Shown here piece after piece: positions 1-27,200 of a stretch of 64,000 bases of DNA. The stretch comes from Caprimulgus europaeus (taxonomy: Eukaryota > Chordata > Aves > Caprimulgiformes > Caprimulgidae), in NCBI GenBank assembly GCA_907165065.1, contig OU015541.1:5332001-5396000 (forward strand), in the 5' to 3' direction. The notes beneath the pieces were generated by a model. The model had not been told where the DNA came from. It did not search any database and was given only the letters and a program-made list of their open reading frames with translations. Positions within the stretch are counted from its first letter, which is position 1. Each line of letters begins with the position of its first letter. The position numbers and the translations under genes are program-made.

Positions 1-308
1 CAAACCATTGCTTGTGAGCTCCTTGTGAATGGCTTACACTGACACCAGTACTACACATCCCTGATTACTGTTGAATCAAGCAAATGAAGTGAATCAGTTT
101 AAGTTAAGTTCTTCGCAACTGCCCTGCGCCATTCGTACAAGCTGTGACTCCACTAGGTCTGTTTTCAGATGTATGAGTGCTGGGAAAAGGAATCTGAACA
201 GAGTAATGGTGTTGTGAGCAAACTTTTGGAGCACTCTGTGTTCTCAGAAATGTAAATAACACCATGAAACGCCACATGGGATATGTAAGCCGCTTTAATA
301 ATAATAAA

Positions 309-314
309 TTTATT
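309..314 (-). terminator. Candidate NPEPL1 polyadenylation signal (AATAAA)
   Basis: AATAAA on the minus strand, about 720 bases after the NPEPL1 stop. A second weaker signal, ATTAAA, lies 10 bases further downstream (299-294), and another ATTAAA lies upstream at 408-403. The true cleavage site cannot be read from sequence alone. Confidence 0.45.
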
Positions 315-917
315 AAGTGGCAAGAAGCCACTCTGCTTTGTAAACTGATTTTACTCAATCACAGTCCTCCTGTTTTTTTCCTCATTTAACATTAATACAT
401 TCTTTAATTTGTATGTGAAAGATTTATGTAGAGATATGTTCTGGACCACTGCCGCAGATTTTACTGGTCAGAAAAACATTAAACATGCGGAAACAGCACC
501 TTATTAAAACTATAGGCCTCTCCTCACTACATCTCTTTTGTTGCTAAGCTAAACTGTCACTGAATAAGCCAAGTCTACAGTCTTTTTTTTTTCCTTGTCC
601 TGTGTTCTGAGATGTAGTGGGGCCTGCAGAAATGTCTGATAAAACCTCACATAGAATAAGTAATTCAGAAGGCTTTGTAAGCAGTAGCTGCAGTTGCTTC
701 TTCAGACTAGAGAGAGCTTCTCATGCATTAATGCACTTAGTTAGGTTTTGTGAGGAGCTCAGAGGAGGATGCACCCTCTTCCTGATACAGTTAGAGCCTG
801 GACTCTGCACCACTGATATTGTTCAGCAACTGTGTGCACCAATAATTTAAAAAAAAAACAACCCAAGAAATCAGGCTGGTTTTATCAGAAACAAGTAATA
901 AATCTCATGATGATAGT

Positions 918-935
918 AAAAAAAAAAAAAAAAAA
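918..935. repeat. A18/T18 homopolymer in NPEPL1 3' UTR
   Basis: Eighteen consecutive A on the plus strand, so U18 in the NPEPL1 transcript about 100 bases after the stop. A U tract of this kind could bind poly-U proteins, but length polymorphism is the more likely relevance. Confidence 0.9.
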
Positions 936-1030
936 GGCAATTTCTGATGTGTGACATTTTCATTGCTTGAGAATGAATCAGTGCAAAGTGAGGTAACCCA
1001 GGCACCCCGTCACTTAGGGCTGCGGGCACG

Positions 1031-14595
<13,565 letters not shown>

Positions 14596-14612
14596 CTTCC
14601 TACCCCCGGCCC

Positions 14613-14630
14613 GGCTCGGCTCGGCTCGGC
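14613..14630 (-). repeat. Short GAGCC pentanucleotide tandem in NPEPL1 leader
   Basis: Three full GGCTC units plus a partial one on the plus strand (GAGCC in the transcript), about 18 bases before the ATG. It would lie in the 5' UTR if transcription starts upstream of it. Confidence 0.75.
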
Positions 14631-14642
14631 CTGTCTGCACGA

Positions 14643-14651
14643 CTCCGCCCC
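14643..14651 (-). promoter_or_regulatory. GC box (Sp1-type) upstream of NPEPL1
   Basis: GGGGCGGAG on the minus strand, about 50 bases upstream of the NPEPL1 start codon. It matches the Sp/KLF consensus. In a CpG island such matches also occur by chance, so function is an inference. Confidence 0.4.
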
Positions 14652-14945
14652 GGCGCCGGCTCCGCGGGGCGGGCACCACGGCGGCGCGGGCGGCCCCCGG
14701 CGGCCGCGCCGGGCAACGCGCTGGGCCGGGCGGGGCGCGGGACCCGGATGCGGCGGTGGGAGCCGGCACGAGCTGCGGGGACGCCCCCGACCGCTTCCGA
14801 AAGGATTCCCCCGGGCTGCGGCCCCGCACAGCCCCGGTGCGGGAGCGGCGGCCCGCAGCTCGATCGCCTCGGGGCTGCCCCGCACAGCCGCTTGTATAAC
14901 GGCGGAGCCCGCCCTGCCGGCGCTGGGAGCGCGGGGTGAGAGCAC

Positions 14946-15310
14946 GGCCTGTGCCAGGCCCTGGGGTTTGACCCGGGCTACAGCCAGCACGGGAGTGAAT
15001 CAGGGACCTTATGGGAGGGAAATGGAAATACCGCACGGTAACGGGTGCACAGGGTGAGATCCCCGCGTCCCACCCATCCTGGAGAGCGCTCTCGGAGAGG
15101 GAAAGGTGCCAGTGTCACCCGGCTCCCTCTGGGTGCAATCAAGGCAATAGAATCCAGGCACCAAGCAAGGAACAAATTCTTCCATTTTACTTTTCAGTTT
15201 CTAGTGAAGGCTTGCAGTAGAAATCAATTTGCTATTACAGTGCTTTTAATCCTGTCGTTTTCACATATCACTAGAATAAACTTCTGTTAACCAGGAGCAG
15301 CAGCTCATTT
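14946..15310. other. Spacer between STX16 3' end and NPEPL1 promoter
   Basis: This stretch lies between the NPEPL1 CpG island and the most distal plausible STX16 polyadenylation signal. It holds no gene or repeat that I can see. It is short, so the two genes are nearly contiguous. Confidence 0.6.
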
Positions 15311-18131
15311 TTGCACACTTTTATGCATTTTAATGGAGAAATTCTGTACAAGCCAACAGCTTTACAGGCTATTTCCACCAGGTGAGGAGTCACAGATTCC
15401 CAGGAGATGCTCTAGCAATGCCACTCTGTTTGGATCATGCAGTTTCCCATTGCACTCGGTAAGGAATCAGAGCTTCAATACAAGCCGAGAAGAAGAATCC
15501 AGCAACCACAAAGAGGCCACAATCTGCAGAAGAGCAGGTACCAGGTTCGCCTGCAGCAGCGTACAGCGATGATCGGAGGGCTGGGCAGAAGCACGGGCAG
15601 TAGGTTCAGGCAGCTCTTGCTCCTGTAACACCTGAGCAGGCAGCAGCCACGATCCCAGCCCAGCTACTCCTCAGTCACGTTGGCTTTTTGGGGCTTTCAC
15701 TGTCCAATACCACAGATGGTGCCTATTCTGTAACACTCCATGGAGAGATTTTTGACAAAGCACTGCATAAGGGTTTGATTTAGCTGCTAGTAACTATTTA
15801 GACTGAATTGTAACAAGCTAGACATCTGAAATGATTTATAAGCCTACAAGTTGTTTTATTGTGGTAGGTTTGTTTTTTTTCTCCCCTGGATATAATAATC
15901 TTCAATACATTCCAGCTCAAGTTACACAGGACAGTTGACATCTGAGTTTAACCTCATGTCTAATGCATATTAAAAGTGCATTTCCTTTTATTAGAATTTG
16001 GATAGAAAATATGGAGCCAGTTACCTCAGTGGAGTTAAGATAGCATCAGCATTTCAATGACAACTGGATAGGGAAATCACTCTTGACAATGCAAGTTACA
16101 TTGTGCTACAGAAAGTTACAATTTTTTTTCCCCCCCAAAGATATTTCATGTCACTGCTTTCATTTAATTACAAAGAATATACAGAGACATTAACATTACA
16201 CAAGTATGTTTCAGTTTATATTTTTTTTTTTAAAAAAAGAGTAATTGACCAATTAGGTTGGAAGTGTTTTATTACTTCTTTGAATTCATTAGCCATGATA
16301 AAATGTCAAAAGCACCAGTCAAGACAGAAATAAATAACACAATCTCATGTTAGAGAGAAAGTTGCAAATACAGTATATTAAATTATAGCAATATGCTGCT
16401 TCACACCAACTGATGTAGACAGCACACTAGGGAGACAGTAGTTTTAACTCACGATCATTGAAGAGATCTATTACCAGAACAGGGGAGCTGCACACCCAAC
16501 TACAAGCATCATTCACTCTTCTACCATTTACCTTAGGAATTCAGAGTTTGAACTGATGGTTTTGGAAGTTCAACATCCCCTTTGTCTAGAGGTAACAAGA
16601 GTGGTACAAAGCTTTTCACAATAAGCCACACAAAACTCAAGGCTTTTGCATCTTTGTAGTCTTTGCTTTCAGGTCTGTTCCTGCACCAAGTCAGTTTAAA
16701 GCCACACCTTAAGTCCTCCTTAGTACACAGTAAAGATAAACTCAGGGCAGGCAACATATGCAACCTTAATACCAAAGTATTATGAAACTGCACTTCAGGG
16801 GCTTTGAGCAGAGCATCTCTGCAGGTTTATGGGGAGCACTGTATCAGTCAGAAAATTAAGGAAGTTACAATTCCTTTGGGGGAAAAAAATCTGTACAGAA
16901 AAGCCATATTAAAAATCTTAAGGCAAGACCCCTACAATTGCACACCACTTCAGGCCTGAATTAAACCATGAGTATTCTATTACTTCAATGTTGTCCTCAT
17001 TTCTCTTTTATAGCCTACAGCAAAGTTTTCCACTGAAAAAAAATAGTGAAAAAAACCCCAAATTCTCTACTGAAGGCCTAGTAACATGTCACTTGCATGA
17101 TATCTCTCATGATCAGTAAAAGACCATAAACACATCCTCTTTGCAGGCAGGCATTTGAAAGAAATAAAGTCAGGGAAAATGGACGTAATGTAGACTGTAG
17201 TGAAGTCACTTGTACAAAAACTAACAAATATGGACAGATACACTACAAAATAAACAGCTTATACAACAACTGAAGTATGAAACATCTGAGACCCACTCTA
17301 GTAGGTCAGATGCGGTAGAAAGTCAAAAGGAGAATCTCTTTTTTAGGTTTAGCTTCACCACTGCTTTAATGTAATGTCTGTGCTTTAAACTAAAGAAACT
17401 GTACATGAAAAAAATATATATGATCATTCTAGTGAGGAAAAATGTTTCTATGATTACTCAAGCTCAGAAAATTTTTTTAATTAACTAAATGTGTTAAATT
17501 ATGCCAGTGATTAAATCTTGTTATTTACAAGATCAAGTACTACTCTGATTCTTAGTAATAGTGCAGTATCTAAATTAAGATCACAGGGGTTGGATTACAT
17601 TCTGGTTGCTAAAAGCTTTCTTTTTAGTGGTCTATCCAGTTCTTTTGAGTCTGGAAGAAAGGAGATGAAGTAAAATATTTTTGTGCCTCAACATATTTTA
17701 TATCTAGATCAATTTTTGTTGTCTAATCCCATGACTCAGTAATACAGTTTAAATTTGAAGCCTGTAACAACTGTGACACAAGAAAACAGAATACAACACA
17801 TTGTTGTTCACAGTAACACACTAATTACTGTACTCACTGGTAAACTTGATTTTTGTAATTATTTTTAAGTACTGTGTTTCCAAATACCTCTACATAAAGC
17901 ACCAAATTATTTATATAGGAGCATGAAATTTCCTGACATTTTCCATATAACCCTTACAAACACCTCACAGATCACTGAACTTGGACTTGGAAGAATTCCA
18001 CAGAAACATTGCACAGACTTTGCACCACAAGGGCTTATACATTCAAAGGCAGCTTTCTGGAGTGCAGGTCCATCCATTCACATTGGGGAGCAAAGTTCAC
18101 ATAAACTCCAAAAAAAAAAAAGAAGTGAAAC
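15310..18131 (-). other. STX16: STX16 3' untranslated region (inferred extent)
   Basis: Up to about 2.8 kb of AT-rich non-coding sequence after the STX16 stop. Several minus-strand polyadenylation signals occur along it (AATAAA at 16273-16268, 15992-15987 and 15860-15855; ATTAAA at 17370-17365, 16168-16163 and 15334-15329), which suggests more than one possible 3' end. No open frame in it resembles a known protein. Confidence 0.6.
15855..15860 (-). terminator. Candidate distal STX16 polyadenylation signal (AATAAA)
   Basis: AATAAA on the minus strand about 2.27 kb after the STX16 stop. It is the most distal canonical hexamer before the NPEPL1 promoter. The weaker ATTAAA at 15334-15329 could extend the transcript by another 0.5 kb. 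Confidence 0.4.
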
Positions 18132-18236
18132 CTAGTGTGACTTTACACCAATCAGAACAACAATAAGGACAATTACTATAACAAACAAAATTAAAATAAC
18201 AAGCATCTTCCGATTCTTCTTTTGATATTGCTCTGC
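18132..18236 (-). CDS. STX16: STX16 coding exon 9 (residues 293-326), membrane anchor
   Basis: Encodes [10 protein letters not shown], a basic juxtamembrane stretch, then a 21-residue hydrophobic anchor starting [10 protein letters not shown] and the short lumenal end KSH, then TAG. Acceptor TTTCTATAG. Confidence 0.96.
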   Translation of the reverse strand, partial: AEQYQKKNRKMLVILILFVIVIVLIVVLIGVKSH

Positions 18237-21200
18237 CTATAGAAACAGAAAAGAAAGAGTTAGTACTTAGACTTCTGCAAAGCCACACTAAACAAGAGTC
18301 TGTAAGTGAAGTATATGCATCTCAGAACTGTACTTTGGTGACCTGACATTTCATACAATGTATATTGCAAGCAACTCCCACAAAATAACTCTGGTTTGCA
18401 CCTTAGACTTCAGTGAAGGTAAGTACACAGTGAAGTCACAGTGATCTGTATTAAACAGCAGGCTCTAGAAAGAAGAATTCATCCTCATGTCAGTTAAGCA
18501 ACCTTACTGTGCATTTCAGCAGTCCTTGAGAGGGCCCTGTGGCTCCACAGGACATGAGCTGCACAGAAGAATGATACTTCATCTGGAAGAATGCTTAGCT
18601 ATGAAGACTGTGGAAACAAGATCAGACAACTAGGTACAGCAAAGTCTGAACAGAAAGTTAGTAAGATGTTTTAACTCATTTTGCTGATGTAAGATTCTTG
18701 TACTGTATTTGAAGGACATTAAAATTCACAACAAAACTTCATTTTTTAATAGGCATTTTTGTTGTACCTGATTCAGCTGTGTATTTTCATTTAATTTCAA
18801 TTAGAACTGACAGCTTTCTTTTTGATTTGGTTCTCAGTTTTCTGCTTCATTCCTTCTTTCTTCTAACCACATTTTCTCATCCCTTTTCTCTTTTTCCCAG
18901 GGGAATTAAAAGGAGACAACGTGGAGAAAACTCTCCAAAAGCCAAATGAAAGTCTGCTAACAGAAGCTAAACAAAACAAAACTTGTGTTTAATTCTTAAA
19001 ATTAATAAACTTTCAAAATTTAAAGGGAAAAATATATTCATTCTTCACCTTTATAGTCCCTGGAAAGTATCACTCATCACATCTGCTTAAGAGGAGTTTC
19101 TGACCTGAAACTATATAACATGCAACCACTGAGATTATTTACTTAATTAGGCTTGAAGTATCAAAGCCTGACAAAGTATCACAACTGATTCCAATTTTCA
19201 TATGAAGCAGGAATTGGTAACTAGTGATTCAGATCACTAGACTTCTGCAGTGAATTAATACCATTTCTGTGAAAGTGCTGTCTCGGCTGTTTGTAATAAT
19301 TATGCCAATTAAAACAGAAAAAAATCTGATCAAGTTGCCAAAATATTAGAAGGCAGAGTATCTGTGTTTGATGTTACTATTCAGACCTGTGTATGTGTCT
19401 TCCATGATGAGTGAAAAAATTGCTATGCTGTACTGAAAACAGGTATACAGTGCATTAAAAATGCATACTCGAGTCAGCAATCCAAACAGGGGCTTGCTGA
19501 CAAGTCAGTAACTACCACCAGACTAGAAACAGCATTGATTCCAACTGATTCATTTACTTCCAGTTCAGTTTGTGCAAATTGCTTGCAATTACTTTAAGCC
19601 TTGTTCACCAATGGTCAATGCCTTAATTTTAGAGATCTCCAATTTACTTTTATGTAAAACAAGAATAAAAGAATAAACCTATAGCAAATTTATTTTGCTT
19701 TTCCTCACATGGCACTTTTTTGCTGTCCATATATTAGAAGTCTACCATAATATGAAGAAATTGAGTGTGTAGTAATAATATGTCTATGTTTCCAAAACAG
19801 AATGTCTTACTTGAGGCTTTTGCATAAATCTTTCATTCTACTTTATTTCCAGCAATGGAAGGACTGAACTGAGCTGACAAGTCAGAACTTAGCTTAAATT
19901 CAAAACAAAACAAAAAAGCCAACAAAACAACCACAAAACTCTGTGTTCTGCTGCCAATTCAAACTTTTCAGATGTTCATAGTAAAAGCTTCACATTAAAA
20001 GTATAAGGTTGGACCTAACTTCTAACAAGTACCAGATGCTAAAAGAAAACATTAAAAATATTCTTGCTGCTCACACTATTGAGACCATGTTTTCAAACTA
20101 GGATATATCAGCTAACTGAAATCTATAGTGAGGTATCCCTATTTCACAAGTGCTGGGCTCTCAAAACAGAGAAGGAATTGCAGATGGATCCCACAGGTCA
20201 GCAATATAAAAATCAAAGCAGACTGCATGGATGCCCAGGAAGTTATTTACAAAATTAACAAGAAGCATCAAGAGTGATGTTAACAGAAGTGAGATGGGAA
20301 GCTCCCACTCCAGTACAGTTGGGCATTTTAGACTGTGTAACAGTGATTTCTAAAAGTGATGATGTCCAATTGAAAAATGACTGAATAACTTGATGGCTAT
20401 TAAATTCTAAAATATTATCAGGTATGCAAAGTAGCTGAAGTATTCCAGCAGTTTACCTTATGTAGTTGTTTTAGACCCTCTTCAGTTTTCATACAAGACT
20501 GTTCGACGTTGTAGTCAATTCTATCTAGAACTGTTCCCTAAATAAAATGGAGAAAATAAGCAACAAATTGAACCTAAATGAACTTCATAAAGCAATTATT
20601 ATGAGCAGAGTAATTAGCAACACACAGCAAACAGCTAATGAACTATGTAAACTCTGAACTTTTACAGAAGAACTAGTTGGGACTTTATCAAAGGGCCTCC
20701 TTGCTCAATGCCTAACTGGCAGCTCTGTCACCATCTCTCACATCACATCCCTTAATAATCACCTTACTTCCAGTTCAGGTGTTTTTAGCTGACACATTTA
20801 ACCTAAACTCAATCTCCAGAAGAAACAACCAACAAAACTCTGGGATTCTATAGTTTTTGCAGTCTAATGCCTATAACCAGTTGAATTTTTTTAATTCTTT
20901 TTTTTCCATTAATTCATCTTCTGGCAGATTTCAAGCAGAGGAAAACCTTAGCCAGGAGAAGTAAGTTTGGAAAAAGCAAGAAGCACATGAAAACAGGATG
21001 TTACAACAAAAATAGTCTGGAAGCCTTAACACCACATGGAATCTCCTATTTCTCACTACCACTGGGATGTCCATGTACCTGTTCTACTATCATTGCTCCC
21101 AGGTCCCTAAATATTTCATTGAGATCGGAGATTGACTGCACAATCTGACGGATTTCTCGTTCCCGCTCTTCCACCATTAATGTGTTTTGCTCCACCAGGG

Positions 21201-24200
21201 CTAGCTGGTCATCTGTAAAACCCTGTTGAAATACAAGATTTAGATGTTGAACTAACACTATAAGAACACTTGAAATAATGATAAGCATTATAAGATTTCA
21301 TAACACAACAGTCCTTTCGGAATTTCAATAGGAGACAACTATCTAAGAAAAAATCTTACTGTATTTGAGTTTCAGAGTAGCTAAAATAACTTGGACAGCT
21401 ATTCATAGTTTCAGCAGAGAAAATTTAAATCTCACATCCTGCCTGAACACAAACAACTTTTAAAATTAAAATCTGTCCTAAACAGTGTTTTTAATAATGT
21501 ACAAAACTAGTACATGTGTCTTGAAATTATGGAATATCTACTGATTGATCAGCATTACAGCAAGTCCCATAATGTCAATAGCCATTAAAATGTGTAAAGA
21601 AAGACACAACAGCAATTCTGATTTTATTTTGAACTACAGAGACATTATTGTTTTTGTCTCCCAGGGCTGTCCACAACTGAACACTATCCTTCCCCTCCAT
21701 CACTTTTATATAGACATAAGTGAATTTATAATATAAATAATTCTCTCTTTTACATGAGATTAGCTGAAAAGCTGCCTTAACTTTTTCCATAAGCTTTCAA
21801 TTAAATGTTAAGCATTATCATTAAGAGTATTCTGCAGCACTTAGGACACAATAGAACAGATCCCACCATTGCTTAGAAATGCACTATCCCCAAACTCAGA
21901 GTAAAACAAAGTGTGTCTGGTACTGCTGCACAACTCACCAATTTAACTGTGCAGAAACCAATCATTACACCATTATTTGCAACCATCTGTAACACTGAAA
22001 ATCTTCAATTACACTTTAGAGTTAACTTTAAAGAGTGCCACCTTCCACCCAAACTCAGAATCACACAATTTCCTAACAATTACTCTTGCATCTGCTGAAA
22101 AAGGTGGCATGACAAAGCACAGCACTGTATTTACAGCCCTTCTAGTCCCTTGTCAGCTGTGTAAGAGAATTCAGTAGTCAAACTAAAGTTCTCACACTGG
22201 AATATTGAGGCTATGGCACAATCATCTTAACATCACAGCAACAATACTAATTGGGAAAATGCATCACAAATCTGTAGAAATAGAATTTCCATGTAGCTTG
22301 GTGCTTGTGGAATACCATTTTGATATTTTCATACTAAAATTAAAGGTACATTAAAAAGCTTATTCATATTGAATTTGTGTAGTAATATCTTAACTTACCC
22401 TATCATAAAGTGTATCATCCTCCCCATCATCCATCAGTGGGACCGAAGTGTCAAAGAAGTGTTTGGATCTTTCTTCTCTATTCTTCATGCCTGTAAGGGA
22501 CAAACTATGTTTCAGCATAATATTTATGCACACTAAAATCAGGGTAAGAGTGAAGTCTGAAGCACCAGATAGAAAAGCACAAGAAAAAATCTGGCTAATA
22601 AATTACATAAATAGCAGTATCTAAAATGCAACTGTCATACAGGCTTACTATTTAACAAAGCATAACAAATTAAACCAGACTTGCAAGACTCTGATTAAAT
22701 CAATGATTTTAAGTCCTTATGTTCCATGAAGTTAAAGTTAAGTAAGTTAAGAGCCTTAAAATGTAATCACTCTAGGCTATTTTCTAACAAATTCTGCTAG
22801 GAACATCCTTCATCTGAACTGTGATCTTAAGTTCCACCTGTGCCATTTATACCATTGGAGAAAGAAATATTATATCAGTATTAAATATGAAGATCAAATT
22901 TTTGTGAGTTTCTTCCAAGATTAAAATAATCTTACTTAGCTAAAAATAGAACTGCAGATAATTTCAGGAATTTTAAACAGAGGATATTCCACTTCTGTTT
23001 ACGGATGCAGAATTTGAATTTATCACAGACCACCTTTTGAAGTTTCATCTCTCACTACTATCAACCAACAGCAGGTATCGTGTCAGAAGACCCATGGCTG
23101 CTTCACCAGTGTTTGCAGGCCACAATTTGAGAAGCAATGACCCATTAAAAATGTGGTTAGATGAAATAAACTAGTTTCATTGATATATGAAATTTCTCCT
23201 TTAGGAATAAGAAAGAGGGACAGAGTAAACCAGTTTGAACACAGGCTGTGAACCAGACACTCTAAAATTCTACCCTTCACTCTAATATACTCCTGGTGTT
23301 CCTCTGTGCATCCCCTAAAACTTTCTGTGCTTCAGTTTTCCCAACCAAGAAAATATGCACACCTTAATTAATGGTTTCCACAGAAGGTGCCCATGCATTA
23401 CTGTAAGTCTTATGCTTACGTTTGAGATAGTCAGACTGTGCATGCCTAAAGTTGGTGGAGAGGTCCTGAAGGGATTGTGCTAAGGAAGACACTACATTCC
23501 TGAGAACACGTGCTTCTTGTTCTGTACAGCTGCGTGACCTGCTCTGCAAGACCTGGACTGCTCTCTGACATCTGTGAAATAACTGAGAAAACAATTCCAT
23601 TAGTAAAAAACACACAGTAACATACACCTTAAATATCACACTGCAAAAGTTCCAATGGAAGATAAATATTTTGATTAATTTCTTATTGCACAGTGCAATG
23701 TTTAAAAAGGTACAGAAACCCAGAACATAAATGAACAAAACTTAAAGCTGACGAGGTAGCAGAGTAAAACAATTACTGCTGACCAAAGGCATTATATTCA
23801 TTATAACTGCTTGGACTGGAAGCCTTATGAGATAGATATATACATATATTTCCCTGAGTTATCTGTAAATGTGATTTGATGAAGTCTCCCAATCCTATTC
23901 CAAGTAGAAAAGCAAACAGGTAAGTAAAAAACCAGAGAGGTTAGGTGATTTGTTGAGAAGTTTACTGAGACAGTGAATGCAGTACCAAGCATAGAGCCCA
24001 GGAATAATACTAATGACAAAAGAAACACTTTACTCAAAGGAAGTCACTGCCTCATGATGGTGCATTACAGATAAGTCAGACTGTAGGTTTAGAACTGGAA
24101 GCTGTCTGTACCTGTGTGATCTCTTGGGTTGTTATTTCTATTGCCCGTTCTTCTTCACTGCTGTCATCCAGTGTTGGTCTGTTTAGATGTTTATCATGAA

Positions 24201-27200
24201 GACTGGCTAATTCTTTCATCTTCTGTTTAACTCTGGCAATATCATACTGAATCTAAAACAGAAAGCCCAGCAAAGAAAGGGAAGTGACTAATATTTCAGA
24301 GGAAAAGGCTCTGAAACATGCTAGACAATAATTGAAAGAAATGTGTGTAACATAAAAAGCAGATCAAAGATCATTAAAAAACCCACAGAAAAAGCTGACT
24401 AAGAAGTAACTGAATACTCTCATACTTTGAGTTTGCTATTTTTCAAACCTACTCTTGTAAATCTCAGGCAAGGCTGCTGTTTTCAGATATGCTTCATTAA
24501 GTTGGACTTATATGTATATCATAATGTAATTAATATCATAGTAAGAAGGTTTAGTCAGCTTCCAAAAGTATACATGAAAATCCATGTCACACCTTCAACT
24601 CTTTCAAACATTTGATAACCTGAACTTAACAGTAAAAGTTAAATGACATGCTTTCAAACAAGTCATTACAAATAAATCTGTAACAAAGATTATTATTGTA
24701 GTGAAAAGGAGACTGATCACCTTTCTCCACAATGGGTAAGACAGTAATTCACAGCTTGCCTGATATTTTCCTCGAAACAAGGGCATCAGTTTAGAAAACA
24801 CACTTATTTTAATCTTTCTTCCAATATTACCTCTACCATAAAGCTTACAGAACTGAGAACATCACTGACAACTCTAATAAATCCCTACATAAGAAATCAA
24901 ACTTGTGTGTTGGATTTGCCACACAACTTACCTCGTCTGCGCCATCAACCCATTTGGGGGGTAAGCGTTTCGTTACTCCGATTGCTGCTTCAGGATCCAA
25001 ACTTATCCCCGACACCAGTGCCATGCGATCATCAGCAAGCTACAGAAGAAAAGAAAAAACAGCAGATTAATTTTATTCAAATTAGATGCAAATCCTTGAG
25101 TATTAGGAAAAAATGCATGTATGCCTTCCCATAAAAATCAACCTCACAAATGTGTTTGTGCACAATGCAGGTATGATCGAGCACTACATCTCCTGGTTTA
25201 CTCCTATATGTTAATGACCTACATCTCCCAACTTCCTAAAGGACCTGAAAGATGAAAGTTACTCTTAGCATACATTCTTAGCAGATTTTCAAGGAGAAAA
25301 TATTGTACTGCAGTGAGAATTCAAGTAACTCATGTTGGTACACTTTGTATTAGACAATTATTCACAGCCAAAGGGTTCCTAATCAATGGCTTATATTGAC
25401 CAGGCAAGTCTGAAAATCTCATTTGGGAAAAATCTCCAAATAAAAACATTTATCATATCTCCAAGAAATAAAAATAGTTTCCCATGATTGTTCTCAAACA
25501 ATGTTTAGACAGATACTTACCTACCAGGCAGCTGAAGAATAAACACTCTTGCAAACTGACATGCAACTAAAATTGTTCAGTTATTTATTTAATGGAAATC
25601 AAAAGGTGCTAAACAAAAACAGCCAAGGCAGTGAGCAATCCACACCTCCCTATATCACAATGATGCGTGCTTACTGCTTCAGCTATGCGGTCTGGGGCAA
25701 AGAAACTTGCAGGAAAATGGGTGGAATAATTACCCAGAAAATTCCAGAGATTGTTAGAGTAAATAAGATGATGTGCCAGCCAGCTTATACACAGCTTTCC
25801 ACAGATCCACAGGAGGGCTGAAGATGGGGAAGGAGTAAAAGAAACCCTTTACCACAATTAATAGTCATAACCTGAATAACTCAGGTGCAAGAAATCAGGT
25901 GTTTCTATTATTGGAGACTGATACAGACTGATGTACAGCAGCACAGGCATAGTTGCAGAAGGTATGATATACTTTTGGAGACATTTTTGGGAATCTAATT
26001 TGTAGGGCTGAGATATTAAAATGTTTTAGGAAAAAAACTAAAAGTATTTTTATAGTCACAAATTACCTGTGAAATCTATCAGAATCTTATTTTTCAAATA
26101 ATACTTTTAGATGTAGGTTGAATAACTTCAACCTCAAGGAAGTTTAAAATATGATAGCTATGAAGGAATAAGAACATAATGTGCAGGGTCTTTGTTTTGG
26201 TTTTGTTTGATTTTTTTTGGCAGAAACCTAAAGCCATGGTCTGATACTGAACAGACAGGTACAGATTTATTTATCTGCTTTGATATCACTACCAGCAAAA
26301 TGTGCTGTTCATCCTCAGTAAGAATTCTTTTGTTAAGGGCAGTATTAGTGCTACTGACCTCTAAGCAGATCAGGATATTTTTCTTGGTAGGGTTTTGAAA
26401 CTTCTGTAAATAGATTCAGTGCTCTAGTGCAGGTGCAAAGAAACCCATTTCTACAGTGGTGCAGTGCTCTTTGAGCTGTGCAGCAGAAGTATGGTATCTT
26501 TGCTCTTCAGAGGTTTTCAAGACTCGGTTAAACAAAGTCATGCATGACCACATGTAGATTATTAATAGTCCTGCACTTGACACTAGATGATCTCCAGACC
26601 CTCCCTCCAACAAGTGTGCCTATGATTCTCCAGTTTAAGGCTGAGTATGATACACACCTAACAGTGTGCAGGGCCACCAAGCAATAATTAGATGCTTCCA
26701 GTCACCATCTTCCTCTGAAAGCAAAGCTGGGGAACGGATGGAACTGGAAGACAAATCCAGATCCTGTTGCCAGTTGAACTAGGCTTTGTCATTTCAGACA
26801 TAAAATAATCTTCCTTTACTGGAGATGGAAAGAGGTGGTACCCTCAGTGATACCACTTGAAACACACCCAATTACTTCACTGTACTTTCTCAGGGAAAGA
26901 TTTTATACAAAAACTTCACTTTCTAGTTTCTCACAGATTCCCAATTTTCCTTCATCAGGCATGGAAAGCTTTTGTTGTTCCCCACCCCCAGCCTCCTAAG
27001 AAAACAATCCCTCTTCCTTCCTGGGCAATTATTTCCTGAAAGCCTGAGGTTTTTTTATCCCTGATCTTATTTCCTGACCAATAAAGTTTATACAATTTAT
27101 GCATAGCATAAGAAATACTTAATAGCTTCACTGTATCCTGTATGTATACAGTAAGCCAGTTTATACATGTATTTATTATCAATGTAACATTATCATCACA

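Larger units (their letters stand above)
290..1030 (-). other. NPEPL1: NPEPL1 3' untranslated region (inferred extent)
   Basis: This is the sequence after the TAA stop in the direction of transcription. The first clear AATAAA on the minus strand is at 314-309, so a 3' UTR of roughly 740 bases is inferred. No coding sequence is seen in it. Small open frames on both strands here are chance products. Positions 1-290 hold nothing I can identify. Confidence 0.55.
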
